Shown here piece by piece: positions 35,298-43,198 of a DNA stretch of 64,000 nucleotides. This DNA is from Kitasatospora sp. NBC_01287 (GTDB lineage: Bacteria; Actinomycetota; Actinomycetes; Streptomycetales; Streptomycetaceae): NCBI RefSeq assembly GCF_026340565.1, contig NZ_JAPEPB010000001.1, positions 5,866,501 to 5,930,500 of the forward strand. Reading direction: 5' to 3'. How positions within the stretch are numbered: position 1 is the first letter of the stretch; every line of letters starts with the position of its first letter. Made by a program: the position numbers and the translations under genes. A model generated the notes under the pieces. That model searched no databases and was not told the DNA's origin. It worked only from the letters and a program-made list of their open reading frames with translations.

Positions 35298-36065
35298 TCA
35301 GGCCGGTGAGGTGACCGAGCCGCCGAGGTGCCGGGCGAGGAACCGGACCGCGCTGTCGGCCTCGAACCTGGGGAAGTCGAAGTGCTTGCCCGCGTTGGCG
35401 TGCAAGGTCTTCTCCGTCGAGCCGAAGGCGTCGAACAGCGCGAGGCCGGCCTCGCGCGGGATGAGCTCGTCGTCCCATTGCAGGTCGAACTCGATCGGAA
35501 CGGTGATCCGCCTCGCCGCTTCGAGCAGGGCATCGGGCCACATCAGGCCGAGGACCGCGGCGGTGATCCTGGGCTCGACCGCCACCAGCGGCACCCCGAT
35601 CGCGGTGCCCAGGGCGATGCCGAAGTAGCCCACCGGCCCATCGGCGCCGATCTCCGGAAGCTGCTGGAGGGCGTCCAGGGTCGCCTGCCACTCGGGTACG
35701 GCGAGCTCCGCCAGCCGGGCGTTGTAACGGACGACGATCGGTCCTGCCGGCTCGCCCGCCGCCTGCGCCGCGCGAAGCTCGGCGATCTCCCGCTCGTCCT
35801 GCGCGGTGCGCGGCCGGTCTCCGTGACCGGGCGCGTCGATGACGGCGACGTGGAAGCCGCCGTCGGCCACCAGGCGCTGTGCCCGGCCCGCCATCGCGGG
35901 GTGCTTCTTGTGGGCACCGCCGCCGTGGCCCATCAGGACCAGGGGCGCGCGCTCGGCCGAGTCGGAGGCCGGCGACCAGAGAACGCCGGGGACGTCGCCC
36001 ACGGTGAAGTCGCGCTCGACCGTGCCGTTCGACGACGACTCGGCGGTGAACTGCAGAGAATGCAT
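35298..36065 (-). CDS. alpha/beta-hydrolase-fold protein lacking the nucleophile Ser (copy A)
   Basis: 255 residues of the dienelactone-hydrolase-like group: HGGGAHKKHP oxyanion region, VAVIDAPGHGDRP, and late Asp/His candidates in QWDDELIP and AGKHFDF. The elbow that should read GxSxG is GIALG (in GYFGIALGTAIG), so the Ser is Ala. The ATG at 36065 has GAAAGG about 9 bases upstream. It is a close paralogue of the next gene upstream, also Ser-less, and each has a similar leader. It may be a binding or signalling protein rather than a hydrolase. Confidence 0.85.
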   Translation of the reverse strand: MHSLQFTAESSSNGTVERDFTVGDVPGVLWSPASDSAERAPLVLMGHGGGAHKKHPAMAGRAQRLVADGGFHVAVIDAPGHGDRPRTAQDEREIAELRAAQAAGEPAGPIVVRYNARLAELAVPEWQATLDALQQLPEIGADGPVGYFGIALGTAIGVPLVAVEPRITAAVLGLMWPDALLEAARRITVPIEFDLQWDDELIPREAGLALFDAFGSTEKTLHANAGKHFDFPRFEADSAVRFLARHLGGSVTSPA

Positions 36066-36115
36066 GGGTGTTGCCTTTCGGGAGTGCCTGGTTGTCGAGG
36101 CGCTCCCGGCGACAC

Positions 36116-36175
36116 CTACGTCAATCGCCCGACCGTGACGGCAAGGGGGAGCACCCACATCGATACAGCGTTCAT
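36116..36175 (-). CDS. putative leader peptide upstream of copy A
   Basis: A 19-codon frame (ATG 36175 to TAG 36116) has a near-perfect ribosome site, AGGAGGTGA, 8 bases upstream. It lies 50 bp before the copy A start and ends before it. The site, the following AT-AACG-TGT block and a -10-like TAGCTT (36218-36213) are conserved upstream of copy B. It could regulate the hydrolase-like gene by translation, but expression is unproven. Confidence 0.45.
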   Translation of the reverse strand: MNAVSMWVLPLAVTVGRLT

Positions 36176-36349
36176 GGGTCTCACCTCCTCGGACGGCGTC
36201 GCGGTCGAGTGCAAGCTACCAGCCCGATCAGCCGGCCCGCCAACCTTTTCCCCGCCGTGTGATCACGGCGCCGGACAGGCCCCGGCCGGCGGTCGGCGCC
36301 CACCCGCTCGGGCGGGCGGGCGCCGGTACCGCTCACCTCAGGCCCCCGG

Positions 36350-37126
36350 TCAGGCCGACGGGGCGACCACGCCGGTGAGGTGCCGGGCGAAGAACCGGAC
36401 CGCGCTGTCGGCCTCGAACCGGGGCAGCTCCTTGTGCCGGCCCGAGTTCACGTGCAACGACTTCTCCGTCGAGGCGAAGGCGTCGAACAGTGCCAGGCCC
36501 TCCTCGCGCGAGATGTGCTCGTCGTCCCACTGCATGTCGTACTCGATCGGGACGGTGATCCGCTTCGCCCGCTCGGCCAGGACATCGGGCCAGTGCTGGC
36601 CGAAGACGGCGGCGGTGATCCTGGGTTCGTCCGCCACGAACGGCACGCCGATCGCGGTGCCCATGTTGATGCCCCAGAAGCCGACCGGCCCGTCGGCGCC
36701 GATCTCCGGGAGCTCCTGGAGGGCGTCCAGCAGCGCCCGGTACTCGGGGACCGCGAGCCGCGCCAGGTGCTCGTTGTACCGCACGACGACGGGGCCTTCC
36801 GGCTCACCCGCCGCCCGCGCCCGGAACAACTCGGCGACCTCCGCCTCGTCGTGCGCGGTGCGCGGCCGCTCGCCGTGACCGGGGGCGTCGATGACGGCGA
36901 CGTGGAAGCCGGCGCCGGCCACCAGGCGCTGGGCGCGGCCGGACATCGCCGGGTGCTTCTTGTGGTTGCCGCCGCCGTGGGCCATCAGGACCAGCGGCGC
37001 GCGCCCGGCCGCGTCGGAGGCCGGCGACCAGAGCACGCCGGGGACCTCGCCGGAGGCGGTGGGAGAGGGGAGGGTGAAGGACCGCTCGATGACGCCGTTG
37101 GCCGACGTCTCAGAAATGAAGTACAT
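36350..37126 (-). CDS. alpha/beta-hydrolase-fold protein lacking the nucleophile Ser (copy B)
   Basis: 258 residues, highly similar to copy A along its length (HGGGNHKKHP, VAVIDAPGHGERP, QWDDEHIS, SGRHKELP). The elbow reads GINMG instead of GxSxG, placing Asn at the nucleophile. Copies A and B thus lost the Ser by different substitutions. The ATG at 37126 begins MYFISETSANGVIERSF, parallel to copy A. The tandem arrangement in the same orientation with related leaders indicates duplication followed by divergence. Confidence 0.85.
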   Translation of the reverse strand: MYFISETSANGVIERSFTLPSPTASGEVPGVLWSPASDAAGRAPLVLMAHGGGNHKKHPAMSGRAQRLVAGAGFHVAVIDAPGHGERPRTAHDEAEVAELFRARAAGEPEGPVVVRYNEHLARLAVPEYRALLDALQELPEIGADGPVGFWGINMGTAIGVPFVADEPRITAAVFGQHWPDVLAERAKRITVPIEYDMQWDDEHISREEGLALFDAFASTEKSLHVNSGRHKELPRFEADSAVRFFARHLTGVVAPSA

Positions 37127-37447
37127 GTGCGTTCAAGCCTTTCGGGATGCCTTCGCGGGCACTCCCTAGGCCCTGCGGGGGAGGGAGGCCCGACTCGTCA
37201 CAACGTTGATCGGTCTCACCTCCTCGATGCGCAGCAGCACTTGACGACGCGTAAGCTAGCACGACCGCGCTCCCGCCAGGGCATGTTTTTCCGGCGATCT
37301 TCAGCAGGTACGCGTCGGCGAAGGCGGAGGTGTACCAGCGGACGCCCCACTCGTCCTCCTCGCGGGGACGGCGGTTCCCTCGCGCCGGGGATCCGGTCCC
37401 TTCCTGGGGCTGGTCACAGCCGTCCACCCCGCAGCGAGGATCGAGCC
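37127..37447. other. leader region of copy B and divergent gap
   Basis: This 321-bp gap holds the copy B leader (ribosome site AGGAGGTGA at 37217-37225 on the minus strand, TAGCTT at 37258-37253) and the 5' flank of a frameshifted membrane protein gene. No other gene is visible. Confidence 0.5.
37166..37219 (-). CDS. degenerate leader ORF upstream of copy B
   Basis: A 17-codon frame from a GTG that overlaps the ribosome site (37219) to TAG 37166. Where copy A has ATG, this copy has ATC, so the start equivalent is lost unless the GTG is used. Sequence identity with the copy A leader is high over the first 30 bases and then fades. It may be non-functional. Confidence 0.3.
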   Translation of the reverse strand: MRPINVVTSRASLPRRA

Positions 37448-37790
37448 ATGACCTTCAAGGCCTCGCATCCCCACCCGCCCGTCGGCGCCACCGAACGGCC
37501 GGTCCCCGACTGGGCGTTCGGTGGCGGCCCGGGCGATCCCCCTCCTGCTGCTCCCGTGGTGCCTGTGGCGGCTGCCCTTCGCGTTCGGCTTCCAGATGGG
37601 GCTGCTGCCGAACTCGCCCCAGCCCTGGCACTGGTGGCACATCGGCTACGTCTTCGGCCTCACCCCGCCCTCCTACGCCAACGGCTGGTGGGCGGCCCTG
37701 GCGGCGGCCGGCATCGCGCCGGGCATGCTCTGGGGGCCCGCGGTGCTGACCCTGACCCACGCGTACTACGTTCGGCGCTGCCGGCGGTAG
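37448..37790 (+). pseudogene. small membrane protein gene with a frameshift
   Basis: ATG 37448 has a good ribosome site (GCGAGGA) and starts MTFKASHPHPPVGATERPVP. Near 37520 the hydrophobic continuation (AIPLLLLPWCLWRLPFAFGF) lies in the next frame and runs to the TGA at 37788-37790, ending WGPAVLTLTHAYYVRRC. One base change at about 37515-37525 would join them into a protein of about 113 residues. Either the gene is broken or the assembly has an indel. An internal GTG (37521) lacks a ribosome site. The function is unknown. Confidence 0.55.
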
Positions 37791-37992
37791 AGCCGGACGG
37801 GAGGGCCCCCTTCGGGCCCGATGAACACGGTCTTCCTCCCCCTGGTGCGCTGACCGGCGCAGCACCGCAGGGCACCGGCTCCACGCCGGGAACACAGAGC
37901 CGACACGACGTCAATTCTGTTTGATAAGGACGAGTTGACGCCACCAGTCCTACAGTCGCTCCGTCGCCTCAGACCGAACGGGGGTACCGGCC

Positions 37993-38328
37993 ATGGCAGA
38001 CGGCTTCGAGGTGGACCTGGGCGCGCTCAAGGACGCGGCGACCGGCGTCGACGACACCCTGGCGCAGGTGGGTCAGCAGAGCGTCACGGACATCCCGCAC
38101 GACGCCGGGAAGATCGGCCACGGCCATCTGGCCGACGTCCTCTCGGACTTCCTCAGCCGGTGGAAACGCGGAGTGGACAACCTCGCGAAGGACGGCAAGG
38201 AGGTCGTCGACCGCCTGACGGCCAGCAACAACGCCTACGTCAAGGCGGATCAGGACGCCCAGCAGCACATCGTCACGGCGGCGAACGGCGACATCCAGGG
38301 CAGCGGCCCGGATCCCGGAGTGCAGTGA
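37993..38328 (+). CDS. EspC/WXG100-like helical protein
   Basis: 111 residues, nearly all helical, starting MADGFEVDLGALKDAATGV. The size and VDLGALK..AA..V pattern match ESX-associated EspC-like proteins that pair with a secreted partner. A tryptophan occurs once (SRWKRG). The stop codon overlaps the next start as TGATG, so the two are co-translated. The likely job is chaperone or targeting partner of the downstream toxin in a type VII-like export route; no ESX core gene is in the window. Confidence 0.75.
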   Translation: MADGFEVDLGALKDAATGVDDTLAQVGQQSVTDIPHDAGKIGHGHLADVLSDFLSRWKRGVDNLAKDGKEVVDRLTASNNAYVKADQDAQQHIVTAANGDIQGSGPDPGVQ

Positions 38329-39533
38329 TGACCGCCGAACTCGGCAGCACCAACGACCCGAAGGCGCTCATCCCCGGGGAGCCGGCCGCCATCTACCAGA
38401 CGGAGACCGAACTCCGGGCCTACGGAGACTCGTTGCACCAGGCGGGAGCCGGCCTGCAGCGGATCGACACGGCGGACGGCTGGCGGGGCAAGGCCGGGGA
38501 CGCCTTCCGGCACGCCTTTCACGGGCAACCCACCAAGTGGCTGCAGGCCGGTGACGCCTTCCACAGCGCCGCCGACGCGCTGAACGGTTACGTCTCGACC
38601 CTGGAGTGGGCGCAGGGCCAAGCCGCCACCGCGATCGGCCAGTGGAACTCCGGTGACAAGAAGGGCGCCGGCGACGCCCTCGACAAGGCCCGCGGCCAGC
38701 TCGACTCGGCGGGCAACACCGCTGCCACCGCGATCGGCAAGGCACGCGACCTCGCACCGCCCAAGCCCGGCTTCTGGTCCAGGGTCGGCGACGACATCGG
38801 TGGGTTCTTCTCCGATGTCGGCCACGCCATCGAGGGCGCCGGCGAGGACGCGGCCACCGCGATCCTCTCGGTGGGCAACGCGATGGTCCACGACCCGGGC
38901 TCGGTGCTCGAAACGGCCGGCGGCCTCGGACTGGCACTGCTCGGCGCGGGCGGCGAGGTGGGCGGCTTCGCCCTGGACATCACCGGCGTCGGAGCCTTCC
39001 TGGGCGTGCCGGCCGGTGTGGTGTCGGCCGGTGCCATCTCGGGCGGCCTCGGCTTCGCCTGGGCCGGGATGAACAACATCATGCACGACGCGGCCGGCCA
39101 GGACCGGGTCAACATGAGCTCCGACGGCGGTGGCGGGGGTGGCGGCGGAGACAGCACCGAGCCCCTGAGCAACCGGCTCCGGCCGCCGCAGGAGGGCGAC
39201 ACCAACTACGTCGTCGACAACCCGAACGACCTCTCCGATACGATCACCGACATCGACCGGGTCCAGGACGGCAGGCTCTGGGAGGAGAAGACGGCGACCG
39301 GGCAGGATCCACGGATGGACCCGCAGAAGTGGGTCGACAAGAACGTCGTCAAGAAGCTCGATTCGTACGTGCGAGCCCGCCCGTACATGCCGGGGTACGA
39401 GGACGCCCCGATGGGGCTGGACTTCACCGAACCGGGAGCCACCCCGCAGTTCAAGGCGACCGTCGAGCAGGCCGTCAACGACTGGAAGGCCGCCCATCCG
39501 GGCGTGGACGTCGAAGTGCAGTGGGCCGATTGA
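38328..39533 (+). CDS. putative type VII-type polymorphic toxin with nuclease-like C-terminus
   Basis: 401 residues. The N-terminal about 110 residues are helical with a WxG-type turn (DGWRGKAGDAF). A hydrophobic glycine-rich segment follows (about 175-250). The C-terminal about 110 residues, after a Gly-rich linker, hold D310-x8-E319-x-K321 in TDIDRVQDGRLWEEKTATG, a pattern of the PD-(D/E)XK nuclease fold. The ATG overlaps the upstream stop. The modular N-terminal trafficking and C-terminal toxin plan, with a small gene downstream, fits a polymorphic toxin. The nuclease call is inference. Confidence 0.65.
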   Translation: MTAELGSTNDPKALIPGEPAAIYQTETELRAYGDSLHQAGAGLQRIDTADGWRGKAGDAFRHAFHGQPTKWLQAGDAFHSAADALNGYVSTLEWAQGQAATAIGQWNSGDKKGAGDALDKARGQLDSAGNTAATAIGKARDLAPPKPGFWSRVGDDIGGFFSDVGHAIEGAGEDAATAILSVGNAMVHDPGSVLETAGGLGLALLGAGGEVGGFALDITGVGAFLGVPAGVVSAGAISGGLGFAWAGMNNIMHDAAGQDRVNMSSDGGGGGGGGDSTEPLSNRLRPPQEGDTNYVVDNPNDLSDTITDIDRVQDGRLWEEKTATGQDPRMDPQKWVDKNVVKKLDSYVRARPYMPGYEDAPMGLDFTEPGATPQFKATVEQAVNDWKAAHPGVDVEVQWAD

Positions 39534-39564
39534 GCCGCGCACGGTCAACAGTGAGGTGAGCAGC

Positions 39565-39927
39565 GTGAGTTGCACGTTCCAGGTCCAGGACGAGGTCGTC
39601 TGGGACGCGTCGAACACCGTCGCGCGGCTCTACACCGCCCAGGTCGAGGCCGTGGCCGGCACCCTCGGTCTGGCGTCCGGGATCGGCGAGATCGTCGAGG
39701 ACGAGTGCGAGATCGACCCCCCGACCCTGGAGGGCTTCCTCGGCGAGCTGCTGCGCCAGTACCACCGGGCGACCCACCCGATCCTGCGCTCGCTGACCGT
39801 CGGCGTCATCGCCACCTCGCTGGTGCTGCTCGACCGGGTGGGCGGCCGGCTCCCCGCCACCGACCCGGACCAGCTCGGCGCCTGGACCCAGCTGCGCGAC
39901 GAGCACGCCCGCTCGATGCCCCGCTGA
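39565..39927 (+). CDS. probable immunity protein for the upstream toxin
   Basis: 120 residues, acidic and mostly helical, with no recognised family. It starts 31 bp after the toxin gene in the same direction; GTG 39565 has GAGGTGA about 6 bases upstream, and a GTG nine bases earlier is the alternative. Position, size and acidity fit an immunity protein. No direct family evidence supports this. Confidence 0.5.
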   Translation: MSCTFQVQDEVVWDASNTVARLYTAQVEAVAGTLGLASGIGEIVEDECEIDPPTLEGFLGELLRQYHRATHPILRSLTVGVIATSLVLLDRVGGRLPATDPDQLGAWTQLRDEHARSMPR

Positions 39928-40063
39928 GCCCAGGCGTCACACCCGGATCCGCTCACCCGGCACGACACCCGGGCCACACGCCTACCCCGACACACCGCGA
40001 CAGCACGGACGGCCGGCACCGAGACCAACCGACTGACCGTCGGCCACTGCCTGCGGATTCGGG

Positions 40064-40270
40064 TCAGCCGGCGCCGAACTCCCCGTCCTTCACGCCGGCC
40101 ACGAAGGCGGCGAAGCCTTCTGCGGTGAAGACGAGGGCGGGGCCGCCGGGGTCCTTGGAGTCGCGGACGGGGACGAGGGCGGGGAAGCCGGGGGCCACCT
40201 CGACGCACTCGCCGCCGTTTCCGCTGTGCCGTGACTTGATCCAGCGGGCATCGGTCAGATCGATGTTCAT
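40064..40270 (-). CDS. DUF397 protein
   Basis: A 68-residue small protein of the actinomycete DUF397 family: ARWIKSRHSGNGGECVEVA, then VPVRDSKDPGGPALVF and FAAFVAGVKDGEF. ATG 40270 overlaps the XRE gene stop as ATGA, and GGAAGG sits 8 bases upstream. DUF397 proteins pair with XRE/DUF5753 regulators at many Streptomyces developmental loci and behave as regulatory partners. Confidence 0.92.
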   Translation of the reverse strand: MNIDLTDARWIKSRHSGNGGECVEVAPGFPALVPVRDSKDPGGPALVFTAEGFAAFVAGVKDGEFGAG

Positions 40271-41097
40271 TGAAGGTCCTTCCGGGCTGCGTGGATCCTG
40301 GCCAGGGAGGCGCCTTTGGACAGCGACTCCACTAGGAGGTGATCGTAGTCCCTCTCCCAAGCTGACACGATGTCACGGCTGCGCTCAAGGTAGCCCCGCA
40401 ACTGCGATTCGGAGTAGCCGACAACTGAGCGGTCGGGCATGATCAGCAGCGTTACCGGGAGCAGGAACGGGCGGTGCTCCGCGAGGCTGAGCGGGGCGAT
40501 CTGGAACGTGACGTTCGGGTGGCTCGCCAGCTCTTCGATGTGGTCCAGTTGGTCGAGCATCACCGCTCGCCCGCCGATCGGGCGCATCAGGCAGCTCTCA
40601 TCCATGACCGCGTGGACGATAGGTGGGACCTTCTGCTCGAACAGCCGTCGCTGCCGGGTGGCGAGGAAGGCGATTCGTTCGTCCGCCTGAGCTTGGGTGA
40701 TGCTGCCCCGCTGTACGGCCGCCGTTTCGATTGCCGCAGCGTACGCCGGAGTCTGAAAGATGCCTGGAACAACTGCGAGTTGGAACGTCCGCAGCTTCCG
40801 GCAGCGCCCCTCGCACTCTGCGAACTCCTCGAAGCCCTCCAGCAGCGCCGCGCGCGTGCACCGGCGCCAAAGCTCGTAGAAGGCCTCGCCTGAGTCGAAC
40901 ACCTCATCGGCTTTAACGGCGAAGTTCTTTGTTGGAGGACGCTTCCCTCGTTCGACGTACGAAACCAGCGTGTTGGAGAAGCCCATGCGCCTGCCGGTCT
41001 GCACTTGGGACCAGCCTCGACCTCGCCGTGACCTGCGGAACTCGGTGGCGAAGCGCGTCTGCGGAGATGACGGAAAGTCAGTTTCGATGGCTTCCAA
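40267..41097 (-). CDS. XRE-family regulator (DUF5753), partner of DUF397
   Basis: 276 residues. The N-terminal helix-turn-helix runs from RGRGWSQVQTGRRMGFSNTLVSYVERGKRPP (in parts), and the long DUF5753 C-terminal domain follows (FQTPAYAAAIE through PDRSVVGYSESQLRGYL). The start is probably the TTG at 41097; no ATG lies before the helix-turn-helix. Coupled to DUF397. It probably controls this pair and the small divergent genes. Third-position GC is lower than in surrounding genes, suggesting horizontal acquisition. Confidence 0.88.
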   Translation of the reverse strand: MEAIETDFPSSPQTRFATEFRRSRRGRGWSQVQTGRRMGFSNTLVSYVERGKRPPTKNFAVKADEVFDSGEAFYELWRRCTRAALLEGFEEFAECEGRCRKLRTFQLAVVPGIFQTPAYAAAIETAAVQRGSITQAQADERIAFLATRQRRLFEQKVPPIVHAVMDESCLMRPIGGRAVMLDQLDHIEELASHPNVTFQIAPLSLAEHRPFLLPVTLLIMPDRSVVGYSESQLRGYLERSRDIVSAWERDYDHLLVESLSKGASLARIHAARKDLQ

Positions 41098-41203
41098 GAC
41101 TGTTCGAACCTTTCACGTGCAGGGTTTGTCAAGGTTCAACCCCTGGCGAGCCTATCCCCACATGCCGATCCTTGTAATCAGTTCACTACGGAGAGGAACG
41201 GTC

Positions 41204-41434
41204 ATGAGTAAGCGCAACACGCCCCCGCCCACGCTCTACACCCCCCAGCCGAACGAACTCGTCCGCGACGAGAAGCACGGCCTCACCGGTCACTACATGG
41301 GCCCCGGCTACGCCAAGCACCCCACCGTCTACCTGCGCCCGCCCGGCGGCGGCTGCGAGTGGGAGACCCCGGCCAGCGAGATCCAACCCCTCACCCCCGC
41401 ACCCGACTTGCGGCCCGCCCACACCCCGCGATGA
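41204..41434 (+). CDS. small conserved-type protein, XRE-associated
   Basis: 76 residues, proline-rich at both ends with an aromatic core (GLTGHYMGPGYAKHPTVYL). ATG 41204 has GAGAGGA about 8 bases upstream. It is divergent from the XRE gene and overlaps the next gene as ATGA. No function recognised; small genes like this often accompany DUF397/XRE loci. Confidence 0.7.
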   Translation: MSKRNTPPPTLYTPQPNELVRDEKHGLTGHYMGPGYAKHPTVYLRPPGGGCEWETPASEIQPLTPAPDLRPAHTPR

Positions 41435-41664
41435 GCACCCCCTGGCCCGCCCCCACCGGGCCCGTCCCGCTGCCGCCCCGCCACCAGTGGCGCTTCGGCT
41501 GGTGCGCCTGCTGCGACCGCCAGACCCTGATCGCCCCGGGCCCCCTGATCGCCACCGACACCGGTCAAGTCACCCTCCCTTACTGCGTGGACGGCTTCGA
41601 ACGCGCCACCCGCTACGTCCACCGCGCCCGCCTGCGCGCCGCCCGCCACGGCGGCCCACCCTGA
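41431..41664 (+). CDS. small CxxC protein, XRE-associated
   Basis: 77 residues with a central CACCDRQTL cluster that could bind a metal, and a later Cys in LPYCVDGFERAT. ATG 41431 overlaps the previous stop as ATGA, so these two and probably the next gene form one operon. Function unknown. Confidence 0.7.
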   Translation: MSTPWPAPTGPVPLPPRHQWRFGWCACCDRQTLIAPGPLIATDTGQVTLPYCVDGFERATRYVHRARLRAARHGGPP

Positions 41665-41692
41665 GCCGGACCGAACCGAGGAACCCACCGCC

Positions 41693-41913
41693 ATGACCAC
41701 CACCCCCGACCCCGCTCACACCCCTGCCCCGAAACCACCGCCGACCTGCGCACCCTCGGCCGCCGGCTCGACCGCCAAGTCACCACCGGCACCGCCCCCA
41801 CCCCCGCCGAACTCGACGCCACCCTCACCGCGATGCACGCCCTCCACACCCGCATCACCGCGACCGACCCGCACCGCGGCCCCCGTCGCGGCGACCTGTC
41901 CGGGCAGGGCTGA
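41693..41913 (+). pseudogene. small helical protein gene, frameshifted at a C-run
   Basis: ATG 41693 has AGGAA upstream and starts MTTTPDPAHTPAP. After the C-run at 41727-41730 the coding signal moves to another frame: TTADLRTLGRRLDRQVTTG, then TPAELDATLTAMHALHTRI, ending GDLSGQG at TGA 41911-41913. One added C would restore a protein of about 73 residues. The zero frame instead gives a proline-serine-rich non-protein. It could be a real mutation, a phase-variable run or a sequencing error. Confidence 0.65.
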
Positions 41914-41962
41914 CTCCCGCCGTGATCATTCGAGCCGGGTCGCTTCTGGGCCGCTCGCTCGG

Positions 41963-41990
41963 CATACCTGGATCGGTAGCTCCAGGTATG
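41963..41990. promoter_or_regulatory. palindromic operator upstream of the RHH-like gene
   Basis: CATACCTGGA (41963-41972) and TCCAGGTATG (41981-41990) are a perfect 10-bp inverted repeat with an 8-bp spacer. A second, overlapping palindrome GTACCC/GGGTAC-like lies at 41992-42006. Both precede the GTG start at 42024. This is the usual place for an antitoxin or repressor to bind its own promoter. Confidence 0.6.
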
Positions 41991-42023
41991 AGTACCCTGG
42001 GGTACCAATGGAAGGTGGATGCT

Positions 42024-42311
42024 GTGACCCCGACTGACCTGACTCGAGCGCGGGCAACCGCACCGCTGAAGGTGGATGCGGCTGTCGACGAGCTGATCTC
42101 CGATGGCGCGCACTTTCTCGGCATGACGAAGAAGGACCTGGTCGCGGAGGCGGTGCGTACCTATCTGGAACTCCGTCGGGAAGAGGTCCGGGCGAGCATG
42201 ATGGAGAAAATGCGCAAGCTCGACGGCAGTCTGGCCTCAAGCGTCTCGCTGCTCACCGGGCTCTCGCCTGAGCGGATCGAGGAACTCGGCGGGACCGGCG
42301 GGGACGACTGA
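42024..42311 (+). CDS. small ribbon-helix-helix-like protein, candidate antitoxin
   Basis: 95 residues. A predicted strand TAPLKVDAAVDELI and helices MTKKDLVAEAVRTYLELRREEV match a ribbon-helix-helix type DNA-binding fold, followed by a C-terminal tail that may contact a partner. GTG 42024 has GGAAGGTGG 5 bases upstream; ATG 41988 lies in the operator and is rejected. It is 3 bp from the downstream gene. A type II antitoxin-like repressor is plausible, not proven. Confidence 0.6.
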   Translation: MTPTDLTRARATAPLKVDAAVDELISDGAHFLGMTKKDLVAEAVRTYLELRREEVRASMMEKMRKLDGSLASSVSLLTGLSPERIEELGGTGGDD

Positions 42312-42314
42312 GAG

Positions 42315-43070
42315 ATGCAGCCTCCTCGCCCTACCTTGCGCACACTCCGTGAGGACCTCGAACTCCCGCTGCCGTCGGGCAGGGAGGCTCTTGACGATAT
42401 CGACCACCCGCTCATGGGCAAGGCGCGAGAGCAGTTCGCAGGTGATCACGGCACCCATGAGCGCATCCGTGCCATCGATGATGAAGTGCTCTTCAAGGTC
42501 AAGATCCAGCGCTGGCGGGGTGCGGTCTGGCTGGACGAGGATCAGCCGTGGCTCGTCGCGGCCGGTCAGCGTGAGGATGGTTCGGCAGACGACTTTTATG
42601 CCGCGCTGGAGGCCGATGCGAACGCCGCCAGGGCCCGGCACAACTCGGAACACTCGAAGCCGCTGCCGGGCAAGACTTACGTCGGCCCGCTCCTGCCGAC
42701 GGCCGACGACTACGCCCGCCATCGCCTTGAGGCCGGCATCCGGCTGGTTCGCCGTCTTGTCGCCGAGCTCCAAGATCTCACGCGGGGGTCGCTGCGTGAC
42801 GGTCACGAACACGCCACCGACTTTCCGACCTTCCGACTCGGTGTTCTGGTACGCGCCGACGAGGGCCACGAGACCTATGTGGCTGTGCGCATCACCGGCT
42901 CTGTTCCCGATGACCTCGCCGTCGTGATCCTTCGGCATGTGCCCGGCTGCGACCCGCAGTCCTGGTTTCCCGAGTACGCCCTACCCGGTCGGCATCTGCT
43001 GCCCGCTGAACAAGCCTGGTCAACCGTCATGGAGCCGCAGGCCGCGGCTAGGCTCCTGGAAGGTGGTTGA
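42315..43070 (+). CDS. unknown protein paired with the RHH-like gene
   Basis: 251 residues, soluble, no TM. It has a wall of conserved-looking segments (AVWLDEDQPWLVAAGQREDG, PLPGKTYVGPLLPTADDYARHRLEA, VRADEGHETYVAVRITGSVPDD in parts) and Glu/His/Asp-rich blocks. I do not recognise the family. Its position 3 bp after a ribbon-helix-helix-like gene behind a palindromic operator suggests a toxin or enzyme whose synthesis is controlled by it. It is longer than most type II toxins. ATG 42315. Confidence 0.6.
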   Translation: MQPPRPTLRTLREDLELPLPSGREALDDIDHPLMGKAREQFAGDHGTHERIRAIDDEVLFKVKIQRWRGAVWLDEDQPWLVAAGQREDGSADDFYAALEADANAARARHNSEHSKPLPGKTYVGPLLPTADDYARHRLEAGIRLVRRLVAELQDLTRGSLRDGHEHATDFPTFRLGVLVRADEGHETYVAVRITGSVPDDLAVVILRHVPGCDPQSWFPEYALPGRHLLPAEQAWSTVMEPQAAARLLEGG

Positions 43071-43198
43071 GGCGAGATGTTGACGGCGACGGCCGGTGAG
43101 TGGCTCCTGCCAACCACGATCTGACACATCGTCATCACTCCTCGCCGATCCTCACCCATCCCCTGGGCGGCCCGCCGCCGCGCCGCGACACTGGGCGG

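Noticed and set aside
37993..39533. Complete type VII secretion locus
   Set aside because: No EccB, EccC, EccD, EccE or mycosin gene is present; only substrate-like proteins are seen.
40064..43070. Prophage or integrative element
   Set aside because: The region has lower GC bias and small genes, but no integrase, capsid, relaxase or flanking repeats could be found.
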